Positions 21,197 to 31,336 of a stretch of 64,000 nt of DNA are shown here, piece by piece. Under the pieces are notes generated by a model. The model had not been told where the DNA came from. It did no database searches and saw nothing but the letters and a program-made list of their open reading frames with translations. How positions within the stretch are numbered: position 1 is the stretch's first letter; every line of letters begins with the position of its first letter. This DNA is from Eurosta solidaginis. Taxonomy: Eukaryota > Arthropoda > Insecta > Diptera > Tephritidae. A program made the position numbers and the translations under genes. The stretch spans positions 195,422,028 to 195,486,027 of the forward strand of contig NC_090324.1 of NCBI RefSeq assembly GCF_040869045.1, read 5' to 3'.

Positions 21197-22230
21197 TTAT
21201 TGTGGGCGAATATCCGAAGCGTGGAAGCGACCTATCAATTTCCCGTTTAGCTCCTCGAGGTCATACAATACATTGCCTATTTTTCGGAGCACTCGACACT
21301 TAAGATATTTTGGGAGGAATTTGGCGTTAATGTCCTGTTTGAAGCTACTTGCAGCAAAGTTTTTCCGGAAAACTTCCTGACCTTCCTTGTAGTTGATTTG
21401 CCTAGAGCGCTTGTTATAGGTGTTTATTCCCCTATCCTTGGCCTGATCTAAATTTCTACGGATCTGTTCACGAATATTGGTCAACTTGTCGGCTTTATTT
21501 GCTATTGTAACCTGATATTCCCTAAGGCTGCCGAGTTTCCCTAAAATATTTTACGCTGAGGCATGTTGAACCATGTTTTGACCATATAATGCAAAGTATG
21601 GAGAGCACTGTATCGCTGTATGGAAATCGCTTCTCAAAACCGATAAAATCCCTGGTATATGCTTGTCCCAATCGGTATGGTCGGGTTTATCCTTCAGGAA
21701 AATTCTAATTTTAGACACAATTTCCCTATTGACTTGTTCTGAGGCGTTCGCTTGAGGAGAATATAACCCCGTCCTTTCGTGTGTCACCCCATAATTTTCT
21801 AAAAATTGTTTCATTTCCTTCGAGATAAACTGTTTACCATTGTCGCTATGAATAAACTCGGGGACCCCTACAGCTAGAAAAATTTCTGAAGCGAAGTAAT
21901 TTATAACATTAACAGTCGTGGCTCTCTGCATTGGCTTTAGCCAAACATACTTTGCAAAATGGTCCAGAACTATGAAAAGAAATTGATTTCGCCGTTCAGA
22001 TCGCGGATAAGGCCCTATAAAATCGCAATATAATGGCTGAAATCGCCTCTCGGATGCAAAGGTACTCCCTATAGGCGGTCTCGAATGCTGATTAGTGGAT
22101 TTTACAGCTTTGCAGGTGTCACAACGCTGGACGTAGTCCCTGACGTCCTTAGCCTGCTGTGGCCAGAAGTACTTTTGCCTAACGCGTTCCAGGATTTTCT
22201 GTCACCCACCATGGTAACTCTGGTATTGAG
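21197..22230 (-). pseudogene. Decayed Ty3/gypsy integrase (third LTR element)
   Basis: From right to left on the minus strand are an integrase zinc-binding tail (HGG, then RVRQKYFWP and YVQRCDTCK), a core with CDFIGPYPRSE, HSDNGKQF (within 21551-21931) and ANASEQVNREI carrying the acidic residues, and a basic C-terminal domain (21197-21484). Two frame changes are visible: one near 21545 before the C-terminal domain and one around 22200 at the zinc motif. The upstream parts (RT, RNase H) are missing. The right edge abuts a plus-strand non-LTR endonuclease at about 22230. It differs in sequence from the Gypsy-1 and Gypsy-2 integrases. No LTR was found. Confidence 0.85.
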
Positions 22231-22411
22231 GATGAATTTTATAAACTACACCCTTACACATTGGCACGGAATGATAGGAAAACCGGGGCAAGAGGTGGAG
22301 TTGTTGCCATATATTGTAAAATATCGCTGAGACATCAGGTTATATTCAAATCCAACGAAAATGATCCTGTTGAGTACTTGATTATAGAAGTTAGTGATGC
22401 ATTAAACAAGT
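22230..22411 (+). pseudogene. Non-LTR retrotransposon endonuclease, left fragment
   Basis: Plus-strand frame with DEFYKLHPYTLARNDRKTGA leading into the GGVVAIYCK motif of APE-type endonucleases. It is interrupted at 22411 by Gypsy-2. Joining it to the sequence after 29720, with a single CAAGT, keeps the frame open. The exact left edge against the integrase remnant is uncertain by about 20 bp. Confidence 0.85.
22407..22411 (+). other. Target-site duplication of Gypsy-2, left copy
   Basis: CAAGT immediately before the left LTR; the same five bases follow the right LTR at 29716-29720. Confidence 0.88.
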
Positions 22412-22604
22412 TGCTGGATACCGCCCGAGGAAAACAATGATTATTCGGTTAGTCTTAAAGCACACGTTTTATTTGATAATTGCTGAGGTTAATTAACTGG
22501 CGGATATACATGGACTGTCTCTGTATATATATATTTAGTGATGGCCTTTTGTCATCAATAGGTGTGTTCCATTACTATAGAGGCGAGCGTGTCAAGTTAC
22601 TGCA
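22412..22604 (-). repeat. Gypsy-2 3' LTR (193 bp)
   Basis: Matches 29523-29715 with only a few differences (for example TTACTGCA against TTATCGCA at one end). On the minus strand it starts TG and ends CA. Confidence 0.93.
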
Positions 22605-22617
22605 CTCTCCCCTTCTT
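22605..22617 (-). other. Gypsy-2 polypurine tract
   Basis: AAGAAGGGGAGAG on the minus strand lies directly before the 3' LTR start TGCAG. Confidence 0.8.
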
Positions 22618-22762
22618 ATCAAAAACATACTATTATAATCTATCGACATTTCCTTTAATTACAAGTAAATCAATATTTGATATTAGTCGTGTATATACTA
22701 ACATCTAATTTTACATATCTTTATTCAACATTTGCGTAAAATTTACAATGCCTTGGTTATGC

Positions 22763-24283
22763 CTATTGTATAACTTTATTCGCCAATCGTTCCGACCGTC
22801 GGCATAAAGGTTGTGTACTATCAACGACATTAGTATTTATTTCATTATCTTTCATTGTTTGTGTATCCTCAAACGAATTTTGGCTACACTTTTGCATTTG
22901 TTTGCTATGTCTTTTCCAAGTAGTATCAGAATTTATCTCAACTAGATATGTAACTCCTGGTACCAACATTTTCACAATCTTTCCTTTTATCCATTTCATT
23001 TTCCCACTTCTGTGGTCAGTTACCATCACTGACTTTCCTACCTCAAACTCTACACGTCTCCCCCCTTTATGATTTCGTATTTGGCGAGACTGATTGTTAT
23101 ACATTGTGCCCTCAATCTCTCTTGGCTTTAATAATAAAAATCTCGTACGTAATTCTCGCCCCAGCATAAGTTTTGCTGGTGATTGGTTTGTTGATGAGTG
23201 CGGTGTACTTCTATAATCAAATAAAAATTGTTTGAGAGCATCAGATAATGATAACCCACTTTTAATCATACACTTCACCTTACGTTTGAACATATCTACT
23301 AAATTTTCGGCCGCCCCATTAGTTGCGGGACAATACGCTGGGCTGGTGCTGTGCCGAATACCTGCTTTTCGTATAAAATTTTGAAAAGCTTCGCCGACAA
23401 ACGTTGTAAAATTGTCAGTAACTAAATGAGCGGGATACCCAAAACGGGTGAAAACTTCTTGCAGCACCGATATCGTGGCATTTTCGCCCATATTAGACAT
23501 TATAAAGGCTTCTGGCCACTTAGAATGACTATCTATCATTAACAGTATCATTTTACCTTCTATAGGACCTAAAAAATCGGCACGAACTCTGTGCCAAGGC
23601 ATAGTTGGCCATAACCATGGAGTCAGTGGAATTTTCTGGGGTTTCTTTTTTCTTTCTAAACAGTTAATACATGAACGTGTTATTTCTTCCAAATCGTTAT
23701 CTATAGACGGACACCAAACAAACGACCGAGCTAATGCTTTCATTTTGCTTACCCCGAAATGGCTTAAATGCAATTCGTGCATTACTACTGATCTTAACTT
23801 TTCAGGAATCACTACTCGGTGACCCCAAAGTAAACAATTATTTTTAATTGACAATGCTTCACGTTTATTCCAAAACGTTATTAGCTCTTTTTCTACTGGT
23901 GTTTTGTCTGGCCATCCATCTAAACAATACCGCATTACTTTGCAAAGAAGTTTATCGTTACGAGTTTCACGTTGCACCTGCTTCCAATCAAGAGACGCGA
24001 AATCGGACTTCTTAATACTATTGAAATATAAATTTGAGACCTCATCTTCAGCGAACTCTCTTTCTTTGGCAAGACTTACTGCATCTTTATTAGGCATGCG
24101 ACTCAGCCAGTCTGCATAATTATTCGAACCTTTAATATGCTTTATTTCATAGCGAAACGCAGACAAAAATACGGCCCACCTTTGTATGCGAGCGGCCGCT
24201 ATTTCTGGAATTGATTTTTCGGGATGGAAAATGCGTATAAGTTCTGAGTTGTCTGTCTGTAACAGAAACTTTCGCCCATACAA
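22763..24283 (-). pseudogene. Gypsy-2 pol: end of RNase H and integrase
   Basis: A 506-codon frame. Residues 1-65 are the end of RNase H (LLQTDNS and NNYADWLSRMP). The integrase zinc domain uses H169/H172/H175, C205 and C208. The catalytic core has RADFLGPI (D236), LVTDN (D290) and NGAAENLV (E326), giving exactly D-35-E. A basic C-terminal domain follows and the frame stops at 22763. The integrase alone looks intact; it is out of frame with the upstream RNase H half at about 24285-24296, next to an A-run (CAAAAAAAATTTT), a likely slippage site. It inserts element DNA into the genome in an active copy. Confidence 0.93.
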
Positions 24284-24734
24284 ATGCTCAAAAAAAATTT
24301 TACGCCGAAAATTATAGCTAAACCTTCCCTATCTAACTGCGAATAATTACGTTCACTTGCGTTCAATGTACGGCTGGCATAGTGGATCGGAAAATCTTGT
24401 TTATTAATTCTGTGCCATAAAACTGCCGAAACGCCATGCGGGGATGCATCGCATGTGAGCATCAATGGTTTATTTGGGTCGAAATGTACTAGGAATTTTT
24501 CCGACGTTAACTGAGTTTTGATTTCTGTCAACGCTTCATCGCATTTGGAAGTCCACTGAAAACCACGCTTTTGTTCTAAACATTCGTATAAAGGTTTCAA
24601 TTGTGTTGCCATGTTTGGTATGAATCTTGCATAGTAATTTACAGAACCTAACAAACTACGTAATTCTGATACGTTAGTTGGTGGCAGAGCCTTTTGTACT
24701 GCTTCGATCTTATGTTTAATTTGATGAATCCCAT
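24199..24734 (-). pseudogene. Gypsy-2 pol: RT connection and first half of RNase H
   Basis: The frame resumes directly left of the AT-rich insertion with GIHQIKHKIEAVQKAL, then LGSVNYYARFIPN (typical RT thumb/connection) and RNase H LTCDASPHG and LDREGLAI motifs. It runs off frame near 24290. It continues the RT that ends at 27081 on the far side of the insertion. Confidence 0.9.
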
Positions 24735-27080
24735 TTTTATATTATAAGCTTTTATTTAGTTTCACTTTTGTTGTCTGTAATGGAATCTTGCAAGTTAAAT
24801 TTGATACACTTCCCGGTGTCCGATTGAGCTGAAATTTTGCACACATGTATAACTCCGATGACAATGCAATATTACTTTGTTAGAATTCGATAAATTAATC
24901 GATAACACAGTTATCGGTAAAGATTTGTATTTACTTTGGCATAACAGCCTAAGTCCCATACAAACCCGCCGGTACCTATCCGTTGATTGTGATATTTGGA
25001 CGTGGTGAATCACGCGTGTCACGCGTGGTGAATCTCAACGCTTGCGAAAAGCGGAGACACAACCCTCTGTTGTATTTCTGTGTATAACCAACATAGCTGA
25101 ATTTTTAAGGCTGTTTAACTCTGTAATCTTTTCTGTAATTTATTTTGCTTTTGGAAAAATTACCTATTTGAAAAAAACTGGCAGAAAAATATTGGCATAA
25201 CAGCTTAAGTTAAATCAAGAATGGAAAAACTTGGAAAATTTGAGCAGATGTGGCAATTACGCGTGCCCGTTGAACGAAATATTGACAATCTATTGATAAT
25301 CGCTAGGAAATTAGCGACATTCCATCAACTTAGCAGCACTTTAGCATTACTACTGTTGGCCGCTCAAACACACCCATATTAATTGTGCATTAAATTTAAA
25401 ATATACAACTCAAAAATGACTCCGGTTGTTATGTCCGCAGCATTTATTTGGTGCAAATACAACATAATAATTTACACGGCCAAAGCCATAATAATTTGCA
25501 CGGGTCATCAATTCTTTCTCTGATTCAAAAGCTGAACTACCAGCGCTACCGCCATCAGCTCAGTGTCATCATTGCCAGTAGCGCCAATAACACCAAACTC
25601 GTGCCTGACACACAAAAGTCGTTTCACTCAATAGCGCAAGTGAAATGTACTACGCACTCACTACTAAGTAACGTCAAATATTCGATTGGAGTCATTTCGT
25701 CAATGAGCTACCATTGAGCTGGCACCGCATTGGCGCTGGCGCCATACAATTTACATCACTAAAATTGCACGAATGTCCAGGCTCATGACTTTGTTAACCC
25801 AGATGGTGAAAACGAAGACTCAAAGGAATGCAACCTGCAAACAACAGCCGCCATTTTCAAAGTGTAAAAATTCTGTGATACAACGTACGCTAACGCCGTT
25901 AGGCTGTTATCGGTAAGTGTTGCATACTTTTCTGCGTACTTGATTTTGTTTTACAGATTTTTGGCGATGGAATTTTAGCTAAGCGAAAGTAGAATTTTAT
26001 TTTAAAACAGATTTAACCCACAGATGAGAGATCTCCAATAAGTAGTTGTAAACTGAACGCGGCATAGACAGAGTTAAGTTATTTAACACTGTTTGACATA
26101 ATTTTATATGTGCTCTATGTCAAAAATGCTTCAACTAACTTAGTCACATTTTATTTCGATTATGAATATGCCCCAATATATTCGGATTATGATATAATAA
26201 AATTAAAGAAAAGGATAAAATTAAAGAAAAAAAACTTTTTTAAAAATAAGCTTTTATTATTGGCTAATAAAATTAACTAAAAAGTAAGTTGGTGCATTAA
26301 AAGAAATGGATAGAATGAGAAACGTTACAAATAACTAAGTAAAGATTACGTAACTAATTTAAACAATATTTTACCCTACTAAAAATTTAAAAAAATTCCT
26401 ATTTAAATTAAATTTAAGAAAAAGGCTTTTCTAAGAACAAGCTTCTATTACTTGTTAATAAAACGAACTAAAAAGTAAAAAATAAAATTAAAGAAAAAAA
26501 ACTTTTTTAAAAATAAGCTTTTATTATTGGTTAATAAAATTAACTAAAAAGTTAACAATAAATTGACTCTAAAGAAATATAACACTTTATAAGTTCATTG
26601 TAAGCTTTAACGATAATTAGGCTTTTTCGTCTGCGACAAAAGAATTCTATATTGTACATAATTATATATTTTTAACATTAAAACTTTACACCTAAATTAT
26701 TAAACCTTACAGTTTATATCACAGTCCTAATTGTTCTAATAAAAGCGTGTTACATTGCGATAGCAAGAAAAGGAGATCCTAAATGTTCTTAATTATACCA
26801 TCAAAATTCAACACGTTTTTTATTAGAACAATTAGAACTGTGATATAAACTGTAAGGTTTAATAATTTAGGTGTAAAGTTTTAATGTTAAAAATATATAA
26901 TTTTGTAAAATATAGAATTCTTTTGTCGCAGACGAAAAAGCCTAATTATCGTTAAAGCTTGCAATGAACTTATAAAGTGTTATATTTCTTTAGAGTCAAT
27001 TTATTGTTTACTTTTTAGTTAATTTTATTAACCAATAATAGAAGCTTATTTTTAAAAAAGTTTTTTTTTTCTTTAATTTT
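24735..27080. mobile_element. AT-rich insertion in Gypsy-2 RT, unclassified
   Basis: About 2.3 kb separates two halves of one RT. It is AT-rich and has no protein motif; a plus-strand frame at 25448-25717 shows nothing recognisable. Contents: GTGTCCGATTGAGCTGAAAT near 24818; two direct copies of a TTGGCATAACAGC(C/T)TAAGT phrase near 24939 and 25191; GTGAATC/CACGCGTG palindromic stretches near 25005-25035; three direct ~75-bp repeats (about 26214, 26399 and 26483); and a long hairpin at the right end. The right end is part of the hairpin arm, but the left end does not carry the matching arm, so the insert may be a truncated foldback-type element. No clear target duplication was found. Confidence 0.7.
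26483..27080. repeat. Long inverted repeat (hairpin), arms ~265 bp
   Basis: Arm 1 (about 26483-26752) and arm 2 (about 26811-27080) are near-perfect reverse complements. Landmarks are AAGCTTT(T/A)A near the outer ends, GTCTGCGACAAAAGAATTCT against AGAATTCTTTTGTCGCAGAC, and CGTGTT against AACACG at the loop. The loop is about 58 bp. Part of the outer arm sequence also occurs as direct copies to the left. Confidence 0.9.
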
Positions 27081-28361
27081 ATTATCTATGCGGTACCCTA
27101 AATATATAACTTCATCCTGCAAAAATTTACACTTTGAAAAATTTAATTTTAGCCCGGCGTCATCTAATCGACGCAATACTTCTCGTAATCGCCTAAAATG
27201 TTCTTCTTTATTTGCCGCGGTGATAATAATATCGTCAATATACACAACGACACTCGAAATCCCCATCAGTAAAGCTGTTATTTTTCGTTGAAATGAACCC
27301 GGTCCGGTGGATACGCCATAAGATAATCGTGTATATTTGAACAAACCCAAATGGGTACTGATAATAACATATTTTTGCGACTGTTCGTCCAGTGGCATTT
27401 GTTGGTAAGCTTCCGCTAAATCCAGTTTCGTATATTGTTTACCCCCACGTAATTCGTAAAATACCGATTCCGGCCGCGGTGAGGGGAAATGGTCTACTTC
27501 CAAAAATGGATTTAGCGTAACTTTAAAATCGCCACATAATCGAACCTGGCCATTTTGTTTTATTATTGGGACTATCGGAGTTCCCCAATCACTATATTCT
27601 ACTGGAATTAAAATTTTATTTTCAACTAAACGATAAATTTCGGCTTCCACTTTCTCCCGTAAAGCATAAGGCAGTTTTCGTGGTTGCAAAAATTTCGGCT
27701 GAGTATTGGGTTTTACTTGCACTGATAACTTTCTGCGATTAAATAAACCGAAACCGCTTTTAAACACTTCTGGGAATTCCGCGCACAAATTTTCGATACA
27801 TGATTTTGATAATTCATAGATGCAATTAAGTTGGTCATTATGCTTTTTGTCTGAAAATTGCAATGGCCACATTTTTAAAACGTGCATCCACTCTCGCCCT
27901 AATATTGGAGAGCCACCTTTTTTTATAACATACAGTATTTGTTTTTGCTTAATTTCATTACGCTGTATATCCACATAAATTTTACCTTCAGTAGGTATTG
28001 GTTGATTATTGTAAGCACGCAATGTGGTGTCGATCGTTTGCAATGGACTGCCTGAAAAATTTTGTTTATAACAATCCAACGAATAGGCAGAAATTGGTGA
28101 ACCAGAATCAACTTCCATATTGATAGGCACATTATTTATATAAATAGTTTCAAACTGAGGGCCAATAATTTTATAACTCATTTTACTTGATTCAAGTTCA
28201 CCATCTACTAGAATTTCATTAACGGAGTGATAATAATCACCCTTATAACGCTCCGCTTTTGAATCACTGTCCCTTGCATGATCATGGTCTTTATTATTAT
28301 TATTATTATTAGATAAACCATCAAAAATTTCCAGTTCTTGGGGCTCTGGTGCATTTTGCAC
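27081..28361 (-). pseudogene. Gypsy-2 pol: protease and RT, cut by the insertion
   Basis: Family sequence is residues 1-427 of the frame starting at 28361; residues beyond are read from the inserted DNA. The protease site is MEVDSGSPI (D85, DSG rather than the DTG of Gypsy-1). RT motifs are LCGDF, YTKLDLAEAY (D314), LSYGV and VYIDDI (D376/D377), then YLGYRIDN where the insertion begins. The start overlaps the gag frame by about 150 bp in a -1 register, as expected if pol is made by -1 ribosomal frameshifting. I did not find a canonical slippery heptamer, so the mechanism is inferred. Confidence 0.92.
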
Positions 28362-29098
28362 ATTATTAACTCTTGCTCCGGTTGAGAAAACTTTTTCTTT
28401 TTACTACATATTCTAAAAATATGACCTTTTTCGCCACATTCGCTACAATATTTAAATCTGAGAGAGCATTGAAATTGTTGATGGTTGTTTTTGCCGCAAC
28501 AAGTACAAGTAACTCTATCCTTTGCCTGCTCGCCAATAGGTGTTTGCTGTCCGCGACTATTGTTGTTGTTATGTCTCGATGACTTTTGCTGCCGTTGAAA
28601 GTTATTCGATCTCTTCGTTTGACTTTTATAAGAGTTTATTTTCGCAGGGTAGCCGTTGTATGATGTTTTCAGATTATGCATTCCAACCATTTTCTCTTCA
28701 GACTTCGTTGTATTTTCAGCTTTGTTTGTCTCCAAAGTTTTGCCGTCTGCAATTTCAACTGTTTTTGCCAAATCAGTTAATTCTTTCAGTGATTTATTGG
28801 ACTCTTTTAGCAACGCATACTTCATCAATTTGCTGGGAACACCCGAAATAAATTGATCTTTTAGCTGAGTATTAATTTCAGAGGAGCAAAATTTACATGG
28901 CGTGGATAGGGTTTTTAGGGCCAATAAATACTCCTGCACGCTTTCATTCGGCTTTTGCTTTCGTTCACGGAAAACAAATCGTGCTGCGTATTCACCTTTA
29001 TCAGGGTCATACAACTCCGCTAGCTTATTTTGTAATTGTTCGTAACTCAGGTTATTTAAAGGCTGTGGTTCACATTCAGCTTTCAACTCTTTGTACAC
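28208..29098 (-). pseudogene. Gypsy-2 gag, C-terminal part with two zinc knuckles
   Basis: A 296-codon frame. Two canonical CX2CX4HX4C knuckles are C198-C201-H206-C211 and C218-C221-H226-C231, after an Asn/Gln/Arg-rich stretch. These bind element RNA during packaging. The capsid-like section precedes it. The upstream part is in another register (29076-29450); a small indel near 29090-29110 separates them. Confidence 0.9.
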
Positions 29099-29450
29099 AT
29101 CGCTGGTCTAAAAATCTTAAATCACCCTTCTTTTTGAAAGGTTCCACTTGTCCTAACAATGACATTTTTTTATGCTCGATTTTAATGGCACTTGCAATGT
29201 TTTTGATTTCTTTACTATTCGAAATGCTGCTGTCGAGTTTTTCTGTTTTTTCGTTTTCTGCAATAATGTTTTTTATGCACTTTAGTAAAGATTTTCGTAA
29301 CTGTTCAACCGAGAGATTTTCATCGGCAATATTAAGAAAATGTGAACACACTTTCACTAGGTTAGGTTTGCTTAGAGTGTTTATCCACGAGGTGTGTTTT
29401 AACGCAGTCTCGTTATGAATAATTTCCCAATTCACATCAGTCATTTGCAC
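29076..29450 (-). pseudogene. Gypsy-2 gag, N-terminal part
   Basis: A 124-codon frame starting with ATG about 70 bp after the 5' LTR, a normal position for gag. It is Lys/Glu-rich and probably helical. It runs into the second gag frame at about 29090, with KKGDLRF near the break. Confidence 0.8.
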
Positions 29451-29502
29451 TTTACTACTACGAGTATGACTTTATTTAATATTTTTATTAAATTTTATCT
29501 TA

Positions 29503-29520
29503 ATTTTTACCTCGTCGCCA
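29503..29520 (-). other. Gypsy-2 primer-binding site
   Basis: TGGCGACGAGG on the minus strand begins two bases after the 5' LTR. The TGGCGAC start resembles tRNA-Arg-type sites of insect gypsy elements; the tRNA assignment is tentative. Confidence 0.7.
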
Positions 29521-29522
29521 CT

Positions 29523-29715
29523 TGCTGGATACCGCCCGAGGAAAACAATGATTATTCGGTTAGTCTTAAAGCACACGTTTTATTTGATAATTGCCGAGGT
29601 TAATTAACTGGCGGATATACATGAACTGTCTCTGTATATATATATTTAGTGATGGCCTTTTGTCATCAATAGGTGTGTTCCATTACTATAGAGGCGAGCG
29701 TGTCAAGTTATCGCA
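29523..29715 (-). repeat. Gypsy-2 5' LTR (193 bp)
   Basis: Partner of 22412-22604, same length. Contains a short (TA)n and ATTTAGTGATGGCC in both copies. Confidence 0.93.
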
Positions 29716-29720
29716 CAAGT
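29716..29720 (+). other. Target-site duplication of Gypsy-2, right copy
   Basis: CAAGT, matching 22407-22411. Confidence 0.88.
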
Positions 29721-29970
29721 GTTTAGTTGTGTGTGTGTACAACCCCAGTAAATTCCATAAGCTAGACAATTTTTTCCTAAAATTGTCTGAATTCATATAC
29801 AAATATGAACATATTTTGGTCTGTGGTGACTTTAACACAGACCTATTGAACAATGACTTGAGGTCAATGACATTAATGGATAATTTGTATTCCGCTGGCT
29901 TAGACTTTGTCAATAAATCTCCTACTAGATTTTCACCAAATTGCAAATTTAGCTTGATAGACCTGATATG
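29716..29970 (+). pseudogene. Non-LTR retrotransposon endonuclease, right fragment
   Basis: Continuation of the frame cut at 22411. It carries VVCVYNPS and the ILVCGDFNTDLL motif of APE-type endonucleases, then NKSPTRF and SLIDL, after which family similarity ends at about 29970. It is unrelated in strand and sequence to the CR1-like element at 14.8-17.7 kb. No RT follows, so only a piece of the element survives. Confidence 0.85.
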
Positions 29971-30453
29971 GTCCATGTTGTTTCGAATCGTCCCCATCTC
30001 CCTCCGCATTTCTTCCTGAGAGGCCCGGAAAAGCTGGGGTAACACTTCCACCCACGAGTCTCCACGAGGAGCTTCTGTATGGATCCCTGGGGTATTCGCC
30101 CTATCGCTTGCAGCTTCTACAAAATTCCCATGATTTAGTGGCAAAGCACCAGCTCCGTCCAGTGCATATGTCGACACATTGGTCATTAGACCCGAGATAT
30201 TATGCGCGTTCAGATTGCTGGTGCTTCCCGGTCTATCCATTTTTTCGTGCTTTTCATTTAGGTCCGAGTTTGAAATCGTCCCCGCGGGACCTCCATCTGG
30301 GCCACCTACTGGGGTATGCACCACCAGGGGACACTTAGCCTTCGAAAAAGCCCCCCTATTATTTCTACCCCGGTACTGGTTTCCTCTAAAATTCCCAGCA
30401 CTTCCGGACGGAGTATTACGGCGCATTCGCCCAAACGACTGGTCATGCGGCAT
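29970..30453 (-). pseudogene. Gag-like N-terminal fragment, source unknown
   Basis: A minus-strand frame with ATG at 30453, followed by an Arg/Gly/Asn-rich segment (RGNQYRGRNNRG) and, near the break, a helical ASQEEMRREMGTIRNNMDHI stretch. At about 29970 it meets the plus-strand endonuclease. It could be the gag start of the same LTR element whose integrase lies at 21197-22230, with everything between lost or replaced; that link is inference from position and strand only. A non-LTR ORF1 is the alternative. Confidence 0.45.
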
Positions 30454-30611
30454 TATAATCAGGAAATTTTGTAAATTGTTAAACTTGAGTATTGGTATTT
30501 CAAAAAAAAAACTTCTATTTAAAGCAAAACGTAAGGCAGTTAGGGGTTAAGGAAAAAGGTTAGAATTCACCCCCCCCCCCTCTATCACCCCATATTATGG
30601 ACGATGATTGG

Positions 30612-30617
<6 letters not shown>
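30454..30617. other. Non-coding interval before the TA microsatellite
   Basis: A-rich and C-rich runs (including a run of ten or more C near 30570) with no gene. It could be leader sequence of the gag-like fragment. Confidence 0.5.
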
Positions 30618-30644
<27 letters not shown>

Positions 30645-30645
30645 T
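30618..30645. repeat. (TA)n microsatellite
   Basis: About 12 TA dinucleotides ending directly at the errantivirus LTR. Errantiviruses of the 17.6/297 type are known to prefer TA-rich targets. Confidence 0.9.
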
Positions 30646-31336
30646 AACTTAAAGGATCTGTGATCCTTACACTAAAAAAAATTAAAGGGCATACTTGCCC
30701 TGGATACTAAATAAGACAAGAAGCTTTATTAGATTTTAGATTTAACACTTTAATCAGTAGTCTATAATTAAGTATGAAAGTGGTTAGTATGAAAGCCCCG
30801 ACGCAACTGCCCTCTGCGTGGACTGCTGCTTCCTTTTATAACATTTCGTGCAGCTACATTCTGTAGCTAGATATATGCGACGTCTGGGTGTGAGTGTGGC
30901 CTTGACTTCCCGCAGGTGTCTTACTTGGCTGGCATGTGCAATGCAAAAGTCTCACTACATTGTGAAATAGAAATATGCTGACTCCGCTGCAATGTGCATA
31001 GGTACTGACTTGGTTCCCATAGGTTTGATAACGTTGCGCAATATTGTCATTGCGCGATATGATGAAATGCACTTGCCCTTGAAGCGGGTGTTGGGTTGCA
31101 ATTATGCTGCTTACAATAATTATGCTAGCGCAGCTGCAGGTGGCCCATCAAACGTGGGAAGAATAATTATGCTGACACAGCTTCAGGTGGCCCATGGGAC
31201 TGTGGGAAGAATGATTATGCTGACACAGCGGCAGGTGGCTATGGGATTGTGGGAGGAATGATTATGCTGACACAACTGCACATGTAAACTTCAGCTTGTG
31301 GGAATCCAACATGTTGGGGCCGCCAGCGTGTTAACT
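30646..31336 (-). repeat. 3' LTR of an errantivirus-type element (691 bp, inferred)
   Basis: On the minus strand the start AGTTAACACG directly follows a polypurine tract, and the end ...TTTAAGTT abuts a TA tract. TAATAAAGC near 30729 could serve as a poly(A) signal. There is no second LTR in the window to confirm the limits. It contains a four-copy 47-bp repeat. The flanking env frame runs about 45 bp into it. Confidence 0.65.
31118..31290. repeat. ~47-bp tandem repeat inside the errantivirus LTR
   Basis: ATTATGCT(A/G)(G/A)C(G/A)CA starts recur near 31120, 31167, 31214 and 31261; the first three full units also share GGTGG and GTGGGA(A/G)GAAT. The copies are degenerate. Confidence 0.85.

Larger units (their letters stand above)
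22412..29715 (-). mobile_element. Gypsy-2: complete but broken Ty3/gypsy element
   Basis: Minus-strand element of 7.3 kb with 193-bp LTRs, primer-binding site, gag, protease, RT, RNase H, integrase and polypurine tract in order, bounded by a CAAGT duplication. Defects seen are a frame change in gag (about 29090), a ~2.3 kb insertion in RT (about 24740-27080) and a frame change in RNase H (about 24290). Without the insertion it would be about 5 kb, compact for the group. No env. It landed inside a plus-strand non-LTR endonuclease. Confidence 0.95.

Noticed and set aside
29591..29715. Upstream part of the 142-codon plus-strand frame as coding
   Set aside because: That part lies inside the Gypsy-2 LTR; only the sequence after 29715 belongs to the endonuclease.
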